Positions 1 to 11,275 of a stretch of DNA of 64,000 nt are shown piece after piece. The notes under the pieces were generated by a model. It worked only from the letters and a program-made list of their open reading frames with translations, was not told the origin of the DNA and searched no databases. The position numbers and the translations under genes were made by a program. The stretch is from the NCBI GenBank assembly GCA_015178975.1, contig WHVD01000213.1:53305-117304 (forward strand), written 5' to 3'. The stretch's first letter is position 1, and each line of letters opens with the position of its first letter. Source of the DNA: Hysterangium stoloniferum (lineage: Eukaryota; Basidiomycota; Agaricomycetes; Hysterangiales; Hysterangiaceae).

Positions 1-670
1 AAATACCATCGTTTCCTCCATCGACAAGGTATTTGACTCCCATATGCTCCAGATGATCCTGTCTTCATTCATATAGAGCACTATCATGGCTCCTCCGAAA
101 TCCTCCACTATTGATTCAATCGAGTGTTCAAGCAGGACTGTTCCCCACCGTCATCGGGAATCTGTTACATGGCAATGTTCACTCCAATAGGAGATCACAG
201 AGGACCCAAGTTGTTTAGGACCCCAGTTCCAGAGGGAAGTCAAGTAGAGCCTCATTGAGGTCGTCGTCGATTCGTGTTCCTTGCATGGTTGTGGAGCCTA
301 CTCACCACCTGGTTCTAAAATGGTGATTGATTGTGTCCCCTCCTTATACTGCAAAACTAGGAACACAATATGTCCAATCTCGGTTCATCGATTGGTAATA
401 TTGTCAAGATTTCGAAATCAAGCATAGCATTTGAGGGTGACGCATCATCATGGGATTCTGGAGTGTTTCTGACTCATGTCATCGATGTTGCATCAGCCAT
501 CACTTCCATTACTCCATCATCCCTATTGTCTGACTCACTTCTTCTATTGTTCTATTGTGTTTCCCCATTTATCCGTATCACATGTCTGATCTCATCTTTT
601 GTTTGTCATTCTCTTATTGTTCAGCGCAGCCTCCCCCTATTATTGTTCACAGCTTTACTAACACTCCTAT
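1..670. other. Unassigned sequence at window start
   Basis: No gene or repeat could be recognised here. The longest open frame (370-675, +) starts with an ATG but shows low-complexity Ser/Leu-rich sequence and no family motif. The stretch ends where a probable LTR begins, so it could be the tail of another element. Confidence 0.3.
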
Positions 671-758
671 TGTGATGACTCAGAGATGACTCACACCATA
701 TCGCATCGTTATTGTGTCGTTGTTTGTAGATGTTTGATTTGACCTGTGCTCTCTCATG

Positions 759-765
759 TATATAA
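759..765 (+). promoter_or_regulatory. TATA box of the LTR promoter
   Basis: TATATAA lies upstream of a pyrimidine-rich stretch inside the LTR, in the same direction as the downstream gag. It is the likely core promoter of the retroelement. Confidence 0.5.
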
Positions 766-1213
766 GGACCTCTCTTTTGCCCACTATTGAACAAGCAATT
801 TCATTGTATCTCATTTCGAAGCTCATTCTTAAGGACAATCTCTTAAGTCTTACTCTCAGTCTCACTCCTACGGCCAGTAAGGGATACTGTAGTGTCTCTT
901 ATTGTTGAAGTTCTACACTCCACGACATTGGGCTTATGTCAGCCTTTTGTATTCATCTTTGTTTACGTCATCCAAGGTCCGATCTCTAGCCTCTCGCTCC
1001 GAGTGTGTTTGGTTATAGACTGGTTTCAAGAACAACTGTGTCAGTGACCGTCATAAAGACTTGACCGTTGCGCACAGGTTATTAGGTCTTTTCCTAGTAC
1101 CGAACTTACACCGCTCTCGCTAGTTGGAGCCCACAGGCTCCGACACATCTATCTCTCAACCTCTGACTTATTTATCTCGACTCCCCGACCTCTCGACCCA
1201 CGACTTCCACAAC

Positions 1214-1483
1214 CTCCTGACCCACAACCTCCTGACCCACAACCTCCTGACCCACAACCTCCTGACCCACAACCTCCTGACCCACAACCTCCTGACCCAC
1301 AACCTCCTGACCCACAACCTCCTGACCCACAACCTCCTGACCCACAACCTCCTGACCCACAACCTCCCGACCCACAACCTCCCGACCCACAACCTCCTGA
1401 CCCACAACCTCCTGACCCACAACCTCCTGACCCACAACCTCCTGACCCACAACCTCCTGACCCACAACCTCCCGACCCATGAC
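1214..1483. repeat. 15-bp minisatellite, 18 units, inside an LTR
   Basis: About eighteen tandem units of CTCCTGACCCACAAC, with a T-to-C variant in three of them. Fifteen is a multiple of three, so several frames stay open and read as pentapeptide repeats (LLTHN on the plus strand). The related LTR at 30193-31067 has only a few degenerate TTGAGGGGTC-like units at the same place, so this is an expansion within one LTR copy. Confidence 0.95.
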
Positions 1484-1572
1484 CCCTCAACCCACAAGCT
1501 CCACCTGGACTCCCTGGGATTCCCATCCACCCATTTGAAATTGGACAACATGATCTCACGAGGGTGCAGCCT

Positions 1573-1591
1573 ATAAGCTGAAGCCAAGTCC
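1573..1591 (+). promoter_or_regulatory. Conserved LTR motif, family A copy
   Basis: ATAAGCTGAAGCCAAGTCC, 54 nt before the LTR 3' end. The same motif recurs at 7332, 33361, 38700 and 45255 (plus) and at 30255, 31873, 35907, 36847 and 43945 (minus), in LTRs that share little other sequence. Its function is unknown. Confidence 0.75.
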
Positions 1592-1679
1592 TACCGGATT
1601 TCCTGCAGGTTCCTCCGGAAACCCTCCATGTATGCACCCTTAACAGTATTTTCTGACTAAGACTCGCAGATTGTTCAAT

Positions 1680-3036
1680 ATGCCACCAAGAAGAAAAGTG
1701 CATGCACAGGCATCATTACCTGGACCATTGACTCTTCATTCCCCGTTAACTTTGTATACCAGCCAGACACTTGCAAACCAGCCGGAAGCCATGGAAGAAG
1801 CCCATATCGAAGAAGTCCCAGAAAACCAGGACAAATCCGAGCACGAGGACAAGTCTGTGGCCCCCGACAAGGGCAAAGGTGTTGAAAATCCTCCATCTAA
1901 TGATCGACTGCCACTTTCGGATCCTGCCTCTGAGTATTTAGCAATCACTTTAGAAAGGTTGATGAATTATATGCTCGGAGAAGGTAAAAAGAAAGATCTG
2001 GAACCTGTAAGGGGACATTCTATGTCTTGTCTCTTGGTTTTTGTCATGTCTATACTTACTAACCCTTAGAGGTTATTTCCTATATTTTTCTCACATTTTT
2101 CAGAGGACTGTTCCCTCCTCTAGGAATATTCTAGGATAGAGTAGATAGTTATGGACCATTGAGGGTAAGCTGTCATTCTATTTTTAGACACCCCCATGTT
2201 TCGGAACATCTAGCAGAGGTGCCTCCTTATCCTTTTCTCTCTGGATATCCCTCTGTTAGGTGAGTAGTCCTTATCTGTATCTAGTAGCTACCTAATATAC
2301 TCTGGATATCCCTTTGTTAGTTGGTCTAGTGTGAGTACCACAGGCTCTACTGAGGTGGCCCTTACAGAACCCCCGTGGTCAAAAGTCAATGCTCTGGAAC
2401 CCTTCACGGGTTCCAACCCAAACAAACTCTCTACTTTGCTCATGCAATGTCACTTCAATTTCCACGATCGATCCACTGCATTCTCCACAAACTCCTGAAA
2501 GGTCAACTACACACTTTCATACTTGTCAGGATCCATGTTGAAATGGTTCAAACTGGCTTTTAGCAGACTTTCCGAGGAAGAGCCGCTTTGGCTTGAAGAT
2601 TGGGATGCTTTTGTTGAGGAGCTTGAACCAACTTTGGCCTGTATGACCCGACCGGAGAAGCTGAGAACAGTCTCACAAATCTTCATATGAAGGACACGCA
2701 GCACATCACGGATTATATTGTCCAATTCAATAATCTTGCAGCTCGTTGTCAGTGGGGCGATCCCATTCTCCACCACCAATTCTACACCAGTCTGCCATCC
2801 CACCTTAAAGATGAAGTCTCAGAAGGAGAAGATGGCAAGCCAAAAACCCTGTCCTGTATGTGCCTTAAGGCTCAAAACGTGGACGCACGCTATTGGGAAC
2901 ATTGTGTGGAAGTTGCCCATGAGACCTCCGCGGACAAAGTAAACAAGTCCATGGCCAATAAAACCAACAACAACAACTTGTCAACCAGCAACCAGAACTC
3001 CACGTAATCTGACAATAAGAACAATAAAAAGTCTTC

Positions 3037-3096
<60 letters not shown>

Positions 3097-3345
3097 AAAA
3101 GGTCAACAGTCCGGCAAGCAAACCAGAAAACCTGACCTCACAGGCAAACTCGGACCCAATGGCAAATTGACCCCACAAGAAAGACAATGTCGTATGGACA
3201 ATAACCTCTGTCTCTTGTGTGGAAAACCTGGTCATTGAGTTCCGGAATGTCCACTGGCAAAAGCAAACTCTGCAAAGGGTCAAACAGCCAAGACCTCCAT
3301 GGAAACTCCATTGAAGGACAAACCGGCTTCTGACTCAAAAAAAGA
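1680..3345 (+). pseudogene. Ty3/gypsy gag, frameshifted
   Basis: It begins at an ATG 34 bp after the LTR with MPPRRK, a common start for fungal gypsy Gag. An acidic N-terminal segment runs to about 2000. A non-coding or inserted stretch at about 2008-2367 starts GTAAGG and ends TTACAG, so it could be an intron. The capsid-like region resumes at about 2380 (KVNALEPFTGSNP) and continues in another frame from 2687 (ITDYIVQFNNLAARC). A poly-Asn tract is followed by a CCHC zinc knuckle with core CLLCGKPGH near 3218, broken by a stop right after that His. Gag packages element RNA. Frameshifts and at least three in-frame stops make it non-functional. Confidence 0.8.
3038..3096 (+). repeat. (AAC)n microsatellite coding poly-Asn
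   Basis: About twenty AAC triplets in the gag frame, just before the zinc knuckle. They encode an Asn homopolymer in the linker between capsid and nucleocapsid. Confidence 0.95.
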
Positions 3346-3729
3346 GTGAGAAACCCCACAGACTCCATGCGGGTTGGGGGTTGCGTTGCCTCTCTGCACA
3401 TTCAAGAGTTTACCCACCTCAACGCATCTGCTCTTTCACATTCTGATTTGTTTTTTATTAAACTTATGTCTAATATGATTCTGAAATTCATTTTTTCAGC
3501 TCTTATAGATTCTGGCTTGACTCATTGTTTTTTAGATACAAAATTCACGCAAAGAAATCTGTTGTCAACTTATCCAATAAATCCCATCGGCCTCTGCCTT
3601 TTTGATGGCACAAGTAATTTGGTTGTCACCCAAGCTTGTGATTTATCCATCTGTTTCCCATGTGGACCATCTCAGTTGGTCACTTTCTATGTGACCCAGT
3701 TAGACTAAAGTTGCTTGGTGGTCCTAGGG
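3346..3729 (+). pseudogene. Ty3/gypsy retropepsin, truncated
   Basis: The frame contains ALIDSGLTHCF, with the aspartic-protease active site D-S-G, then LFDGTSN and FYVTQLD as in agaricomycete gypsy proteases. The next codon is a stop (TAA) where related proteins have Ser, and SCLVVLG follows in the same frame. Homology ends abruptly at about 3729, where a fragment of the zinc-finger gene repeat begins. Reverse transcriptase and integrase are absent. Confidence 0.8.
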
Positions 3730-5600
3730 TTGTTTGTCTTCTTTGGCATATATTTCGGAATTCCCCTGAGGACAGTCCCTCTGTGGGTACATGAATATCT
3801 GTTCGACCGATTGTCAACGTCGATATTTATTAATAGTATAATTTCTTGATGACGTTCTGTATGGATCAACAAGTAGAATATAAATCAAGAACTCGGTCCC
3901 ACTAATTGTGCTTTTGTTACAAATCAAGACTTAAGCGTGCTTGAAGGGGTGTGGTGGAGCCAGAGCGACCAAGAAGAGATGAGACAACCCTCAATTGAGA
4001 TTTGTACCCATTGTTCAAATGGTCTTTTGTTCCTTCCTTTGTTCCACAATGCATTACCACCACTTAAGCTTTTGTCTCCTCATTGTTTCCTTTTACAACA
4101 TACTCAATCTTCTCAATGTCTCAGACCTCATTGACTGAGATATTATATTTGTTATAGCTTCTAGTGAACCAACCATGTCATCTGGGTTGAGACACATGTA
4201 CCAAGCATGCATTGATCAACTTGCAGGTACATACACTGGGAAAGGCCCTTGTTCTGAAATTTTTTAGGATCCTCAGTAGAGGCTTATTCTATATACACCA
4301 GGATAGTCCCCTCTCCAAAAGAATTTAGGATCCTTAGTAGAGACTTCTTTTATATAAACTCCAACAATCATCCATTGAATCCTTCTAATAATTAAAATTA
4401 GTTAAGGATCTTTTGAGGATCCTAAAGTTCATTGAATTCTAAACTCTACAATCACATGTTAGATCGTTAACCAATTTTAACTCAGTTATGGATCTTTTAA
4501 GGATCCAAACATTTGTTGGATTCTAACCCACCATTCCTCAGGTGGTGGATTGGAATATCAACAGGTACCTGTTGCCTTCTGTCAGATAACTGTCATCTCT
4601 CAAATCACTATACAGTCAATCCATAGGAGTGTCAGGTTCACTAACAGATGCAAGTATTTTTAGTGGGAGTTCACCAATCCTTTGCCTGCAATGAATTCAC
4701 CTTTCAAACTGATTGCTTTGAAATGTCATCTGTTGAGGTGAGGTTAATTGGGTACAAATTTAAACTTTGACTGGGCCTGTGCAGTGCTCTGATTGACATT
4801 TCCATTCTCCAATGCCTGAGGTGTCATCTCCCACCAGGTGTGTCTAGCTATCTGTATCATTACTATATTTTTTGACACCACATTGGAGTTACTTAGGATG
4901 ATTATCTCATATCAGATGGCAAATATGATTGGAGGTATTTTTTTCGGGTTAGGCAGCATTTGAAGAAAATTCCTTTCACAAAGTGATGTCACCCAGCCTA
5001 TGAATGAAACAACAGTAAATAAATGTGAATCATGGTAGATGATTGAAATGAGTCTACTTGGCAGCATCAATTTGAGAGGGTGTGGAACCTAACATGGATT
5101 GGTTCATAGTGGCTGGATATGATGATGCTTGTGTCCAAACAGACATTCCAGAGTATACCAATGTTCCACACCCTCTCAAATTGATGCCGCCACATAGGCT
5201 TATTTCAATCATCATGTATAGTTAAAAATGATGATAATGCATGGCATGCATTCTGGTTTATACCTCCTTTCTAAGACCTCATATGATTAATGGAGACTTA
5301 TATGGTATCATGTTGCAGGTAAGGAACTGTCCTGTATAACAGTTGGGTGGCATAATGTAAGGTGATTTATTTGGATTGGGCAGCATTTGTATTCCTTCCA
5401 TGAAGTGATTTTCATCAGGCTGAAAATGAAATGCTGGCAAATCCATGTGAATCATGAGAGTTCATTGGGATGGGCCTACATGGCAGCATCAACTTGGTAG
5501 GAGTTGGTCATGGTGTTGATGCCTAGCATAGATTGGTTCATGTGGGTTGGTCATCTGGACATTTGTGTTTGAGTGTGTGATTTCAGAGTGCAAGTAGCAA
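3730..5600. repeat. Decayed, rearranged fragments of the zinc-finger gene repeat
   Basis: 3730-3870 matches the 3' flank of the gene copies (compare 58515-58670). 3890-3920 and 4190-4240 match upstream parts of the repeat (59490-59560). 4528-4912 matches exons 3-6 on the plus strand (61060-61430). 4920-5230 and 5290-5600 match exon 2/exon 1 regions in reverse orientation. Most differences from intact copies are CG to TG or CA. No coding potential remains. 4240-4527 has no match I could find. Confidence 0.75.
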
Positions 5601-6376
5601 GCATTAACATTCTGGCCATTTGTAGTAATCTCAATGTGATGGTGCCTGTGAGTCACTGGTATACATATGTTGTGCTAAGCTATGCCAACTCAAAGTTTTG
5701 TGAAGCTTGTAATGTGTGTGGAACTGTTAATCTGGCTTCAAGTTCAATCAGTCAGTCTTTGGAGCCTCAGTCTACACAGAGGGGATCAGAGATTGGACAC
5801 TCACTTCCACATGACACTGCTATACATCAAAAAGGTTCCAAACAAAAGCTACAATGAAAAATGCTTAATGGAATCTTCAATGTGAAAAACTATATTATAA
5901 AACTGGCCAATTCAATGAAGAAAGTATTAAAATAATCTGCTAGCCTGGTGATGACAGTACAAGGATTCTCTACTGTTGGAGCATAACCACTAAGGGTAGA
6001 GTAGGTAGAGTGACTCAAAAAACCCTTCACATGTTTTGTACTTCAGACTTATATCCCTGATAACTCAAAGAATAAAAGTCCAAAAATATCAATAATATTT
6101 GTGAACATGCACTATCATATCTAGATTATGGAGGTATGATGCCATTACATAAGCTCCAAATATGGAAATATTACAAATATTTATATACAAGAGACTCATG
6201 CAAAGGGTTTTTTTGCTGGCAACTTTGATGACTATAATGCTTACAGTCATGTGACCTTGTTGATTGTTTACCTCCAATTGGGTCATATTAACAAAATCAT
6301 GTGATGTCACATGACCATGTTGTACTGGAGTATAAATATATGGTCTTTAGCAACCAGCAATGCTGCAATTCCCAAA
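5601..6376. other. Unassigned CpG-poor sequence
   Basis: No gene recognised. Short open frames lack family motifs. A palindrome, ATCATGTGATGTCACATGAC, lies at 6298-6317 just before the Tc1 remnant, and a related CATGTGAC is at about 6248, so this may include the end of that transposon. Confidence 0.4.
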
Positions 6377-6606
6377 ATGCACACTTTGTCTCTTGCCAGC
6401 CAGAATCATATCCTCTCATTGCTTGATGTTGGCCATTCAGCTAGCCACATTGCAGGTTTTACTGGTCATAGCATTTTCACAGTCTCTAAGCTTCACTCTA
6501 AGCATTGTTCTCATCTCTCTAAGTCCATTGGTGGTCATCCCTCAAAGCTTTCCCCTACCAACATTCACTATGCACAGCACCTCATCAGCTCTGGTGCAGT
6601 GCATGC
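6377..6606 (+). pseudogene. Tc1/mariner transposase N-terminus, truncated
   Basis: The frame from ATG 6377 reads as the helix-turn-helix DNA-binding start of a Tc1/mariner transposase: HILSLLDVGHSASHIAGFTG is a helix-turn-helix with the typical spacing, followed by GGHPSKLSP (usually GGRPSKLS). Several positions where relatives carry Arg are His here, as expected from CGC to CAC. The frame is cut at SSGA, where copia-associated sequence begins. The catalytic DDE domain is missing. Confidence 0.75.
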
Positions 6607-6883
6607 TTTTCAATGAGGCATGGCTAACAATTCAGTTTGGTTTGGTGTGCAAGACTTTTCAATGAGGTGTCCATGGATTCAGGCTCAGGTTTGGGCAGCA
6701 CACACTTTTCAATGAGGTGTGGCAGTGGTTTGGGTTGACTTTGTAGCATGAGTGTCAGAAGGGGTTGGTGTGCTATGTCCATGATGATAAAGTGAGCAGC
6801 TAGTCAAGGCTGTACAAGTCTAGTGGTTTCAGGCCCCACCCAGTGTTGCTTGATAATGCCCTTCAAGCTAGGTTATATGTTTG
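6607..6883. mobile_element. Copia-associated debris with TTTTCAATGAGG repeats
   Basis: This matches 37955-38239. It carries three copies (6607, 6657, 6704) of a short unit around TTTTCAATGAGGTGTGG. It is the inner flank of the copia LTR that follows. Confidence 0.6.
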
Positions 6884-7066
6884 TGTTAGAATTGCTAGAC
6901 ATCATGAGTTTCATAATATGCTTGGCTTGGTTTGAGTACAAATAATGCATTGCAAATGTATGTAGAACATAAAGTAGTTACTCTATATACCTGACTACTG
7001 GTAATACCATAACTGGTTATCCATTAATCACATGTGACATTGTTCACAAATACAAGAAATCTAATA
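6884..7066 (-). mobile_element. Copia LTR
   Basis: It begins TGTTAGAATTGCTAG and ends CAAGAAATCTAATA (ancestrally probably TCTAACA). It is the same LTR as at 37234-37429, 38240-38434 and 44229-44419. It is followed by TAATA, the target duplication seen for the other copies. The strand comes from the gag remnant at 37595-37855. Confidence 0.75.
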
Positions 7067-7070
7067 TAAT

Positions 7071-7415
7071 AATGACCCATCAATATAGTCTAGGATTTAT
7101 TTGAACTTACAATCTGATCAGAATATCAACTTAGTACTCACCTACCATCCACCTAATTACCTGCTTGGTACCTAGCTCAGAGGCCCCAGGTCTCCCAACT
7201 TTGGTGTATAGCATATTATCAGAGCCCCTGGGTCTCCCAACTCTAACTCATTGCATATTCTCAGACTCCCCAGGTTACTTGTCCCCCTCTGTCTGAAGTT
7301 AAGACCCAACAATCATGTGAGGGTATAGCAGATAAGCTGAAGCCAAGTCCTACCCATCCCCAGAACATTTTCAGGTTTTCCCTGGATTTTTCCCCATAAG
7401 CCCCAAGCTTAACAA
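7071..7415 (+). mobile_element. Gypsy LTR (family E)
   Basis: It ends GCTTAACA at 7415 and carries the shared motif at 7332-7350. It is also found at about 38439-38782 (+) and 43881-44223 (-). The 5' boundary is uncertain. No internal element sequence adjoins it, so it is probably a solo LTR. Confidence 0.6.
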
Positions 7416-8672
7416 TGGAATACAAGGAATAGTGGAGAGCTGTTGAGCTCTTGTGTGAGTGACAGATGTGAATGAGTGGATCAGGTACTATATTAGCATG
7501 CATCATGTGATTAAAAGGTACATACCAAGTGTCAATTATAGTTAGCACAAGCCATAATCAGTAGTATGATGGCATCCCGTTTTCTCAATTAAATACCAAA
7601 TCGTCTTAAATAATATATATACCTATTGTGTAACCATCAAAGCTTTAGTCATGCCTCCCAATATACTTGTTGCTGCATTGTCGGTATTGCTGCAACACAC
7701 AGTGTCCCTGTCCTCCGAGTGAGAATGCGATAGACAGTTCAGCATAATAACTGAATTTATTTAATAAAACGGATAAGATGTGGGCAAGATGAATGTAGCA
7801 GGGAGAAATCTATTTTTTAGTGCTGTATGTGTCCCGTAAGTGCGACAGTGAACGCAATAAAGTGACTGAGAAGTGGGTTCTATGACATTCATAATGTAAA
7901 TACAACGGACTCGTACCTCCTGAGAACCATATAGTGAGCGGGGTCACAAGGAGAGATTTGAATGTCATCAAGAAATTATCTTATTAATAATTATCGACTT
8001 CGGCAACCGGCCGAATCCCGACAACGAGGAGTCTCGCCGGGGAATTCATGTGCCCGACTCGGAGGGACCGTCCTCGGGGGAATTCCGAAATATATGCCAA
8101 AGAAGACAAACAACCGTGATGACGATGCAGCTTAACCGATGTTCATGGAATTAGAGAGTTTGTATATTATTTTCTTAAAGTTATATGAAGGAAAACACTA
8201 TAGGTACGGATTTCCTTCTGTGCAAGTCGTGTCACGAACCTAACAATCCTCAGTGACCATCGGTCATGCCACAAAACAGTCACAACGACTGAATAGTGAT
8301 GCGATAACCGATGGTTCATGAGTTAGAACACTCATCAGCTTCGGGGAAATGCACTTGAGGTCATATGGAAAGAAAGCTGAGCCCCCAATGGGGAAGGGTC
8401 GGCTGTGCATCGGGAGACGACGCCTATTCTTTCCATTAACGATATCTTCGTAGAAATAATGACCACAGAACGTTCATGTACATGCGATCTAAGTATGGAC
8501 CCATTCTAAAGATAAGAGCCTGCGGCGCCCAAATCAAAGTGTACCGCATCTGCCACGCGTCTAGGCACTGTCAGTGCCGGCTGGGAGTCGTTCCTTTCCA
8601 TCGAAGGAGAAATAGTTTTGGTGCATCAAGGAACTTCGAACAACCCGTTGTCAACCAGCTGGCATCCTTCCT
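7416..8672 (-). other. 3' flank of the first zinc-finger gene
   Basis: No second gene was found. 7640-8672 is conserved downstream of the copies at 42575-43630, 57960-58990 and 63236-64000. It includes a GC-rich stretch at about 8020-8090 with nested CGAG/CTCG inverted repeats. 7416-7640 is shared with 38783-39010 and 43640-43880. It is probably 3'UTR plus intergenic sequence carried along in the duplicated unit. Confidence 0.55.
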
Positions 8673-11211
8673 TCAAAATTTGGGCGACACATAACCCAAA
8701 AGCCTCCCCATCTCCCCATTCCCATATATTTCCCGCCTTCCGGCTTTTCCTTTCTCCCTCTTCCCGACGCTCTGGTCAAAAAAATCCTCGCAGCTCGGGT
8801 GGTTCGTTATATGCTGCTGTCTTAGTTTTGACCTATTCTTCCCTACTGTCATAGGGCTTTCAGTGTCGCACTCGGGATTCGGACAGAGCCCTAGATGAAG
8901 AACGGCAGTCTCCAGTTTCCATTGGGTGTTCACGATGCTCGCATCTTTCATTTCGATGATCTTTCGACGGATTGCGAACACCTCGTTAGCGACATGCTGC
9001 CGCGCCCAATGCTGCAGCACTTTATATCTGTCCACCATGCTCTCACTGAGTGAGCAGCGGTATTCCTCGCCGTTCGTTTTGTACAGCATGCCCCAAGGGC
9101 AAGGCAGCAAAGGCCCTGGTGCTGCACCTCTTCTCCGTGTAGGCGAAGAAGACAATAGGGATTCAGACGAGATGGGGGGAAGTGAGTAGGATGGAACTGG
9201 GAACAATGGTTGTGTTGGTTGTGACGGTTGTGCTTTCTGTTGTGGTGGTGGTGGTTGGTAAAACGAACCCGGACACTGTAGGATCGAAAGATGCTCTGCA
9301 GACGCTCTTCCGCCTGGCTCGCAAATGTTGATTCTCTCACTGTCGCCGGTGAGACGCATTTCTTCTTCCAGCGATGGTCCGAGATCTTCACATAAGATTT
9401 GTTGGCCGGCGGATGTATTGCTGTCGGACATAGGGTTAGATACTGGTTATTAGATATTTGTTTATAAAACACATACAATACTCCGTCGACCAAAACATTA
9501 GCCGATACCTCCCATGATCCAGATGACGCATCATTTTGCGTCTCATGTGGGATTGAGCTGTGAAATTTCAATGAAACTGTAATAACGAGTTACCAGTACA
9601 GTACATACAACATATTTCGGCTTCCTGCATGTATAACCGGTTGACTATCCGGAGACAGAGACCGGGTCCATGATCCTGAACTTCCTCCGTCACTACTAGC
9701 AAACATGAAGAGATAATAAGCATGCATTCATTGTGAGTGAGAACACACGTACCAGTTCGATGTCATAGGCAATACAAACTCTTGATATGCCAACTGCGAC
9801 ATCGACGGATAATTTCCTCCTGGTTGAATATGTTCCATGGAAGCAGGATGGCTTTGCTGGGGATGAGGTATCGCCGGACTAGAGACCCGTGAGTGAACGA
9901 TCAAAGAAAATTTTCAAGATAGGGCTTACTCATTACCGGACCAACTGTTGTATCCCATGTGAGGGATGTTGAAATTCCCCGGATGTATGCGATCTGGCCC
10001 AATCGGTCGACTCGGATGTGCAGATGGCTCGGGTGCAGATGGCCCGGGCCCAGCCGTACGGATAGCACTTATTATAGCTCGTGCTGATCTGGAGAATAAT
10101 TCTGAGAGGGATTCAGCAGCCATTGCGAAACATAAACTCACCTTTGGTGAAAATCGTATTTCTCCATTGGATTGAATCGTACTTTTGACGACCTTTTGGA
10201 TATAGAGCTACCTAAATGTCGCTCAGAATATCCCCCATGGTGCGAATAGCCGCTTCCCGGTGCCTGGTTATGGTGTGAATGGTCATTTACTCCATAGGGG
10301 AAACCAAACACGTCGTCAACTCCTGTTGACGGCTCACACTCGCGGTCACAGTGAGTTTCCAACGAAGAACTTCAAAATCCAGTCAAATGGTAAATACGGC
10401 AGGTTCGAATGCAGGAATACCTATCACAATGACTAGCACCGGGACCCAAGTCACAATACTCACCCGTCATCCCAGATTGTGGACCACCAATGCTTCTCGT
10501 AGGCTGATACTCACCACCGACGCCCCGTGAAATATGAGACGACCATCCTAAGTAACTTCAATGTGGTGTCAGGAAAGGAAATGTAGTAATGATACAGATA
10601 GCTAGACGCACCTGGTGGGAGACGACACCTCGGGTGTTGGAGAATGGGAGAGGTCTGTCAGAGCACTGTACAGGTTTAGTCCAACTTCAAATTTGTACGC
10701 GATGAACCTCACATCAACGGATGAGATGTCGATGGAATGAGATCGAACGGTGAACCTGTTTCAGGCGAAGGGTTTGGGTAACTCCCGCCTAAAACACTAG
10801 AGTCCATTACGGAACTCGACTCTCCCATTGATTGACTGTATAGTGATATGAGAATGACAGTAATCTAATAGAGCGCAACAGATACCCGTTGATATTCCAG
10901 TCTACCACCTGAGGAAAGGTATCCCCAAAGCCGAAGTCGAAATACGGTCTGAAAATATCTTCTAAGACTTATACGTTTTTGTTAAATTGAGACTTACAAG
11001 CCACTTTCTTCGGGTTGGGCAGTATTTGGAGAGAATTCTTCGTACAAAGCGATGTCACCCAGCCTGCGAGTGAAACGACAGTAAAAAATGTGAATCATGG
11101 TAGATGATTGAAACGAGCCTACGTTACAACATCAACCTGAGAGGGGGTGGAACCCAACACGGATTGGTTGCTACAGGTTTGATACGATAATGTCTGTTTC
11201 TGGGCGGACAT
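8673..11211 (-). CDS. Intact 12-exon gene, tandem C2H2-like zinc-finger protein, 652 aa (copy 1)
   Basis: I assembled this by matching GT-AG introns, all in phase 2. Exons: 11123-11211, 10998-11063, 10886-10948, 10713-10835, 10612-10665, 10421-10555, 10142-10369, 9930-10088, 9753-9878, 9609-9695, 9477-9557 and 8673-9420 (stop included). The ATG at 11211 lies 58 bp below a TATA box. Residues 1-500 are Ser/Pro/Gly/His-rich and look disordered. The C-terminus has a finger C511-x14-C526-x14-H541-x4-H546 and a second C583-x4-C588-x18-H607-x3-H611, then a basic segment (KREKGKAGRR) that could be a nuclear signal. DNA or RNA binding is inferred only from the fingers. It has the same genomic length, 2539 bp, as the copy at 55421-57959. 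The protein family is not recognised. Confidence 0.8.
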
Positions 11212-11269
11212 TCCGGAGTACACTTAGAAGACGAGGGAAAACAATGATTGTGGAAGGCATGCACGCTGA

Positions 11270-11275
11270 TTTATA
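11270..11275 (-). promoter_or_regulatory. TATA box of copy 1
   Basis: TATAAA on the minus strand, 58 bp upstream of the ATG and followed by a pyrimidine-rich leader. The element is conserved upstream of the other copies. Confidence 0.6.

Larger units (their letters stand above)
671..1645 (+). mobile_element. Probable 5' LTR of a Ty3/gypsy element (family A)
   Basis: The 3' boundary is clear: the sequence ends CTTAACA at 1645, and the gag start codon follows 34 bp later. The last 600 bp align in reverse complement with the solo LTR at 30193-31067, including the shared 19-bp motif (1573-1591) and a block around 1130-1200. The 5' boundary at 671 (TGTGATGAC, compared with TGTTACGAC in the relative) is inferred. 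A TATA box at 759-765 agrees with plus-strand transcription. The LTR contains the minisatellite at 1214-1483. Confidence 0.6.

Noticed and set aside
1149..1703. Long minus-strand frames over the minisatellite (184, 139 and 102 codons)
   Set aside because: They are products of a 15-bp repeat whose period is a multiple of three; low complexity, and inside an LTR.
2008..2367. Intron in gypsy gag
   Set aside because: Ends match GT and AG, but it is far longer than other introns here, and the flanking frames are too damaged to test it.
8948..9571. 207-codon minus-strand frame (and counterparts at 39712 and 57061)
   Set aside because: It is a shifted frame running through intron 11 and exon 12 of the zinc-finger gene.
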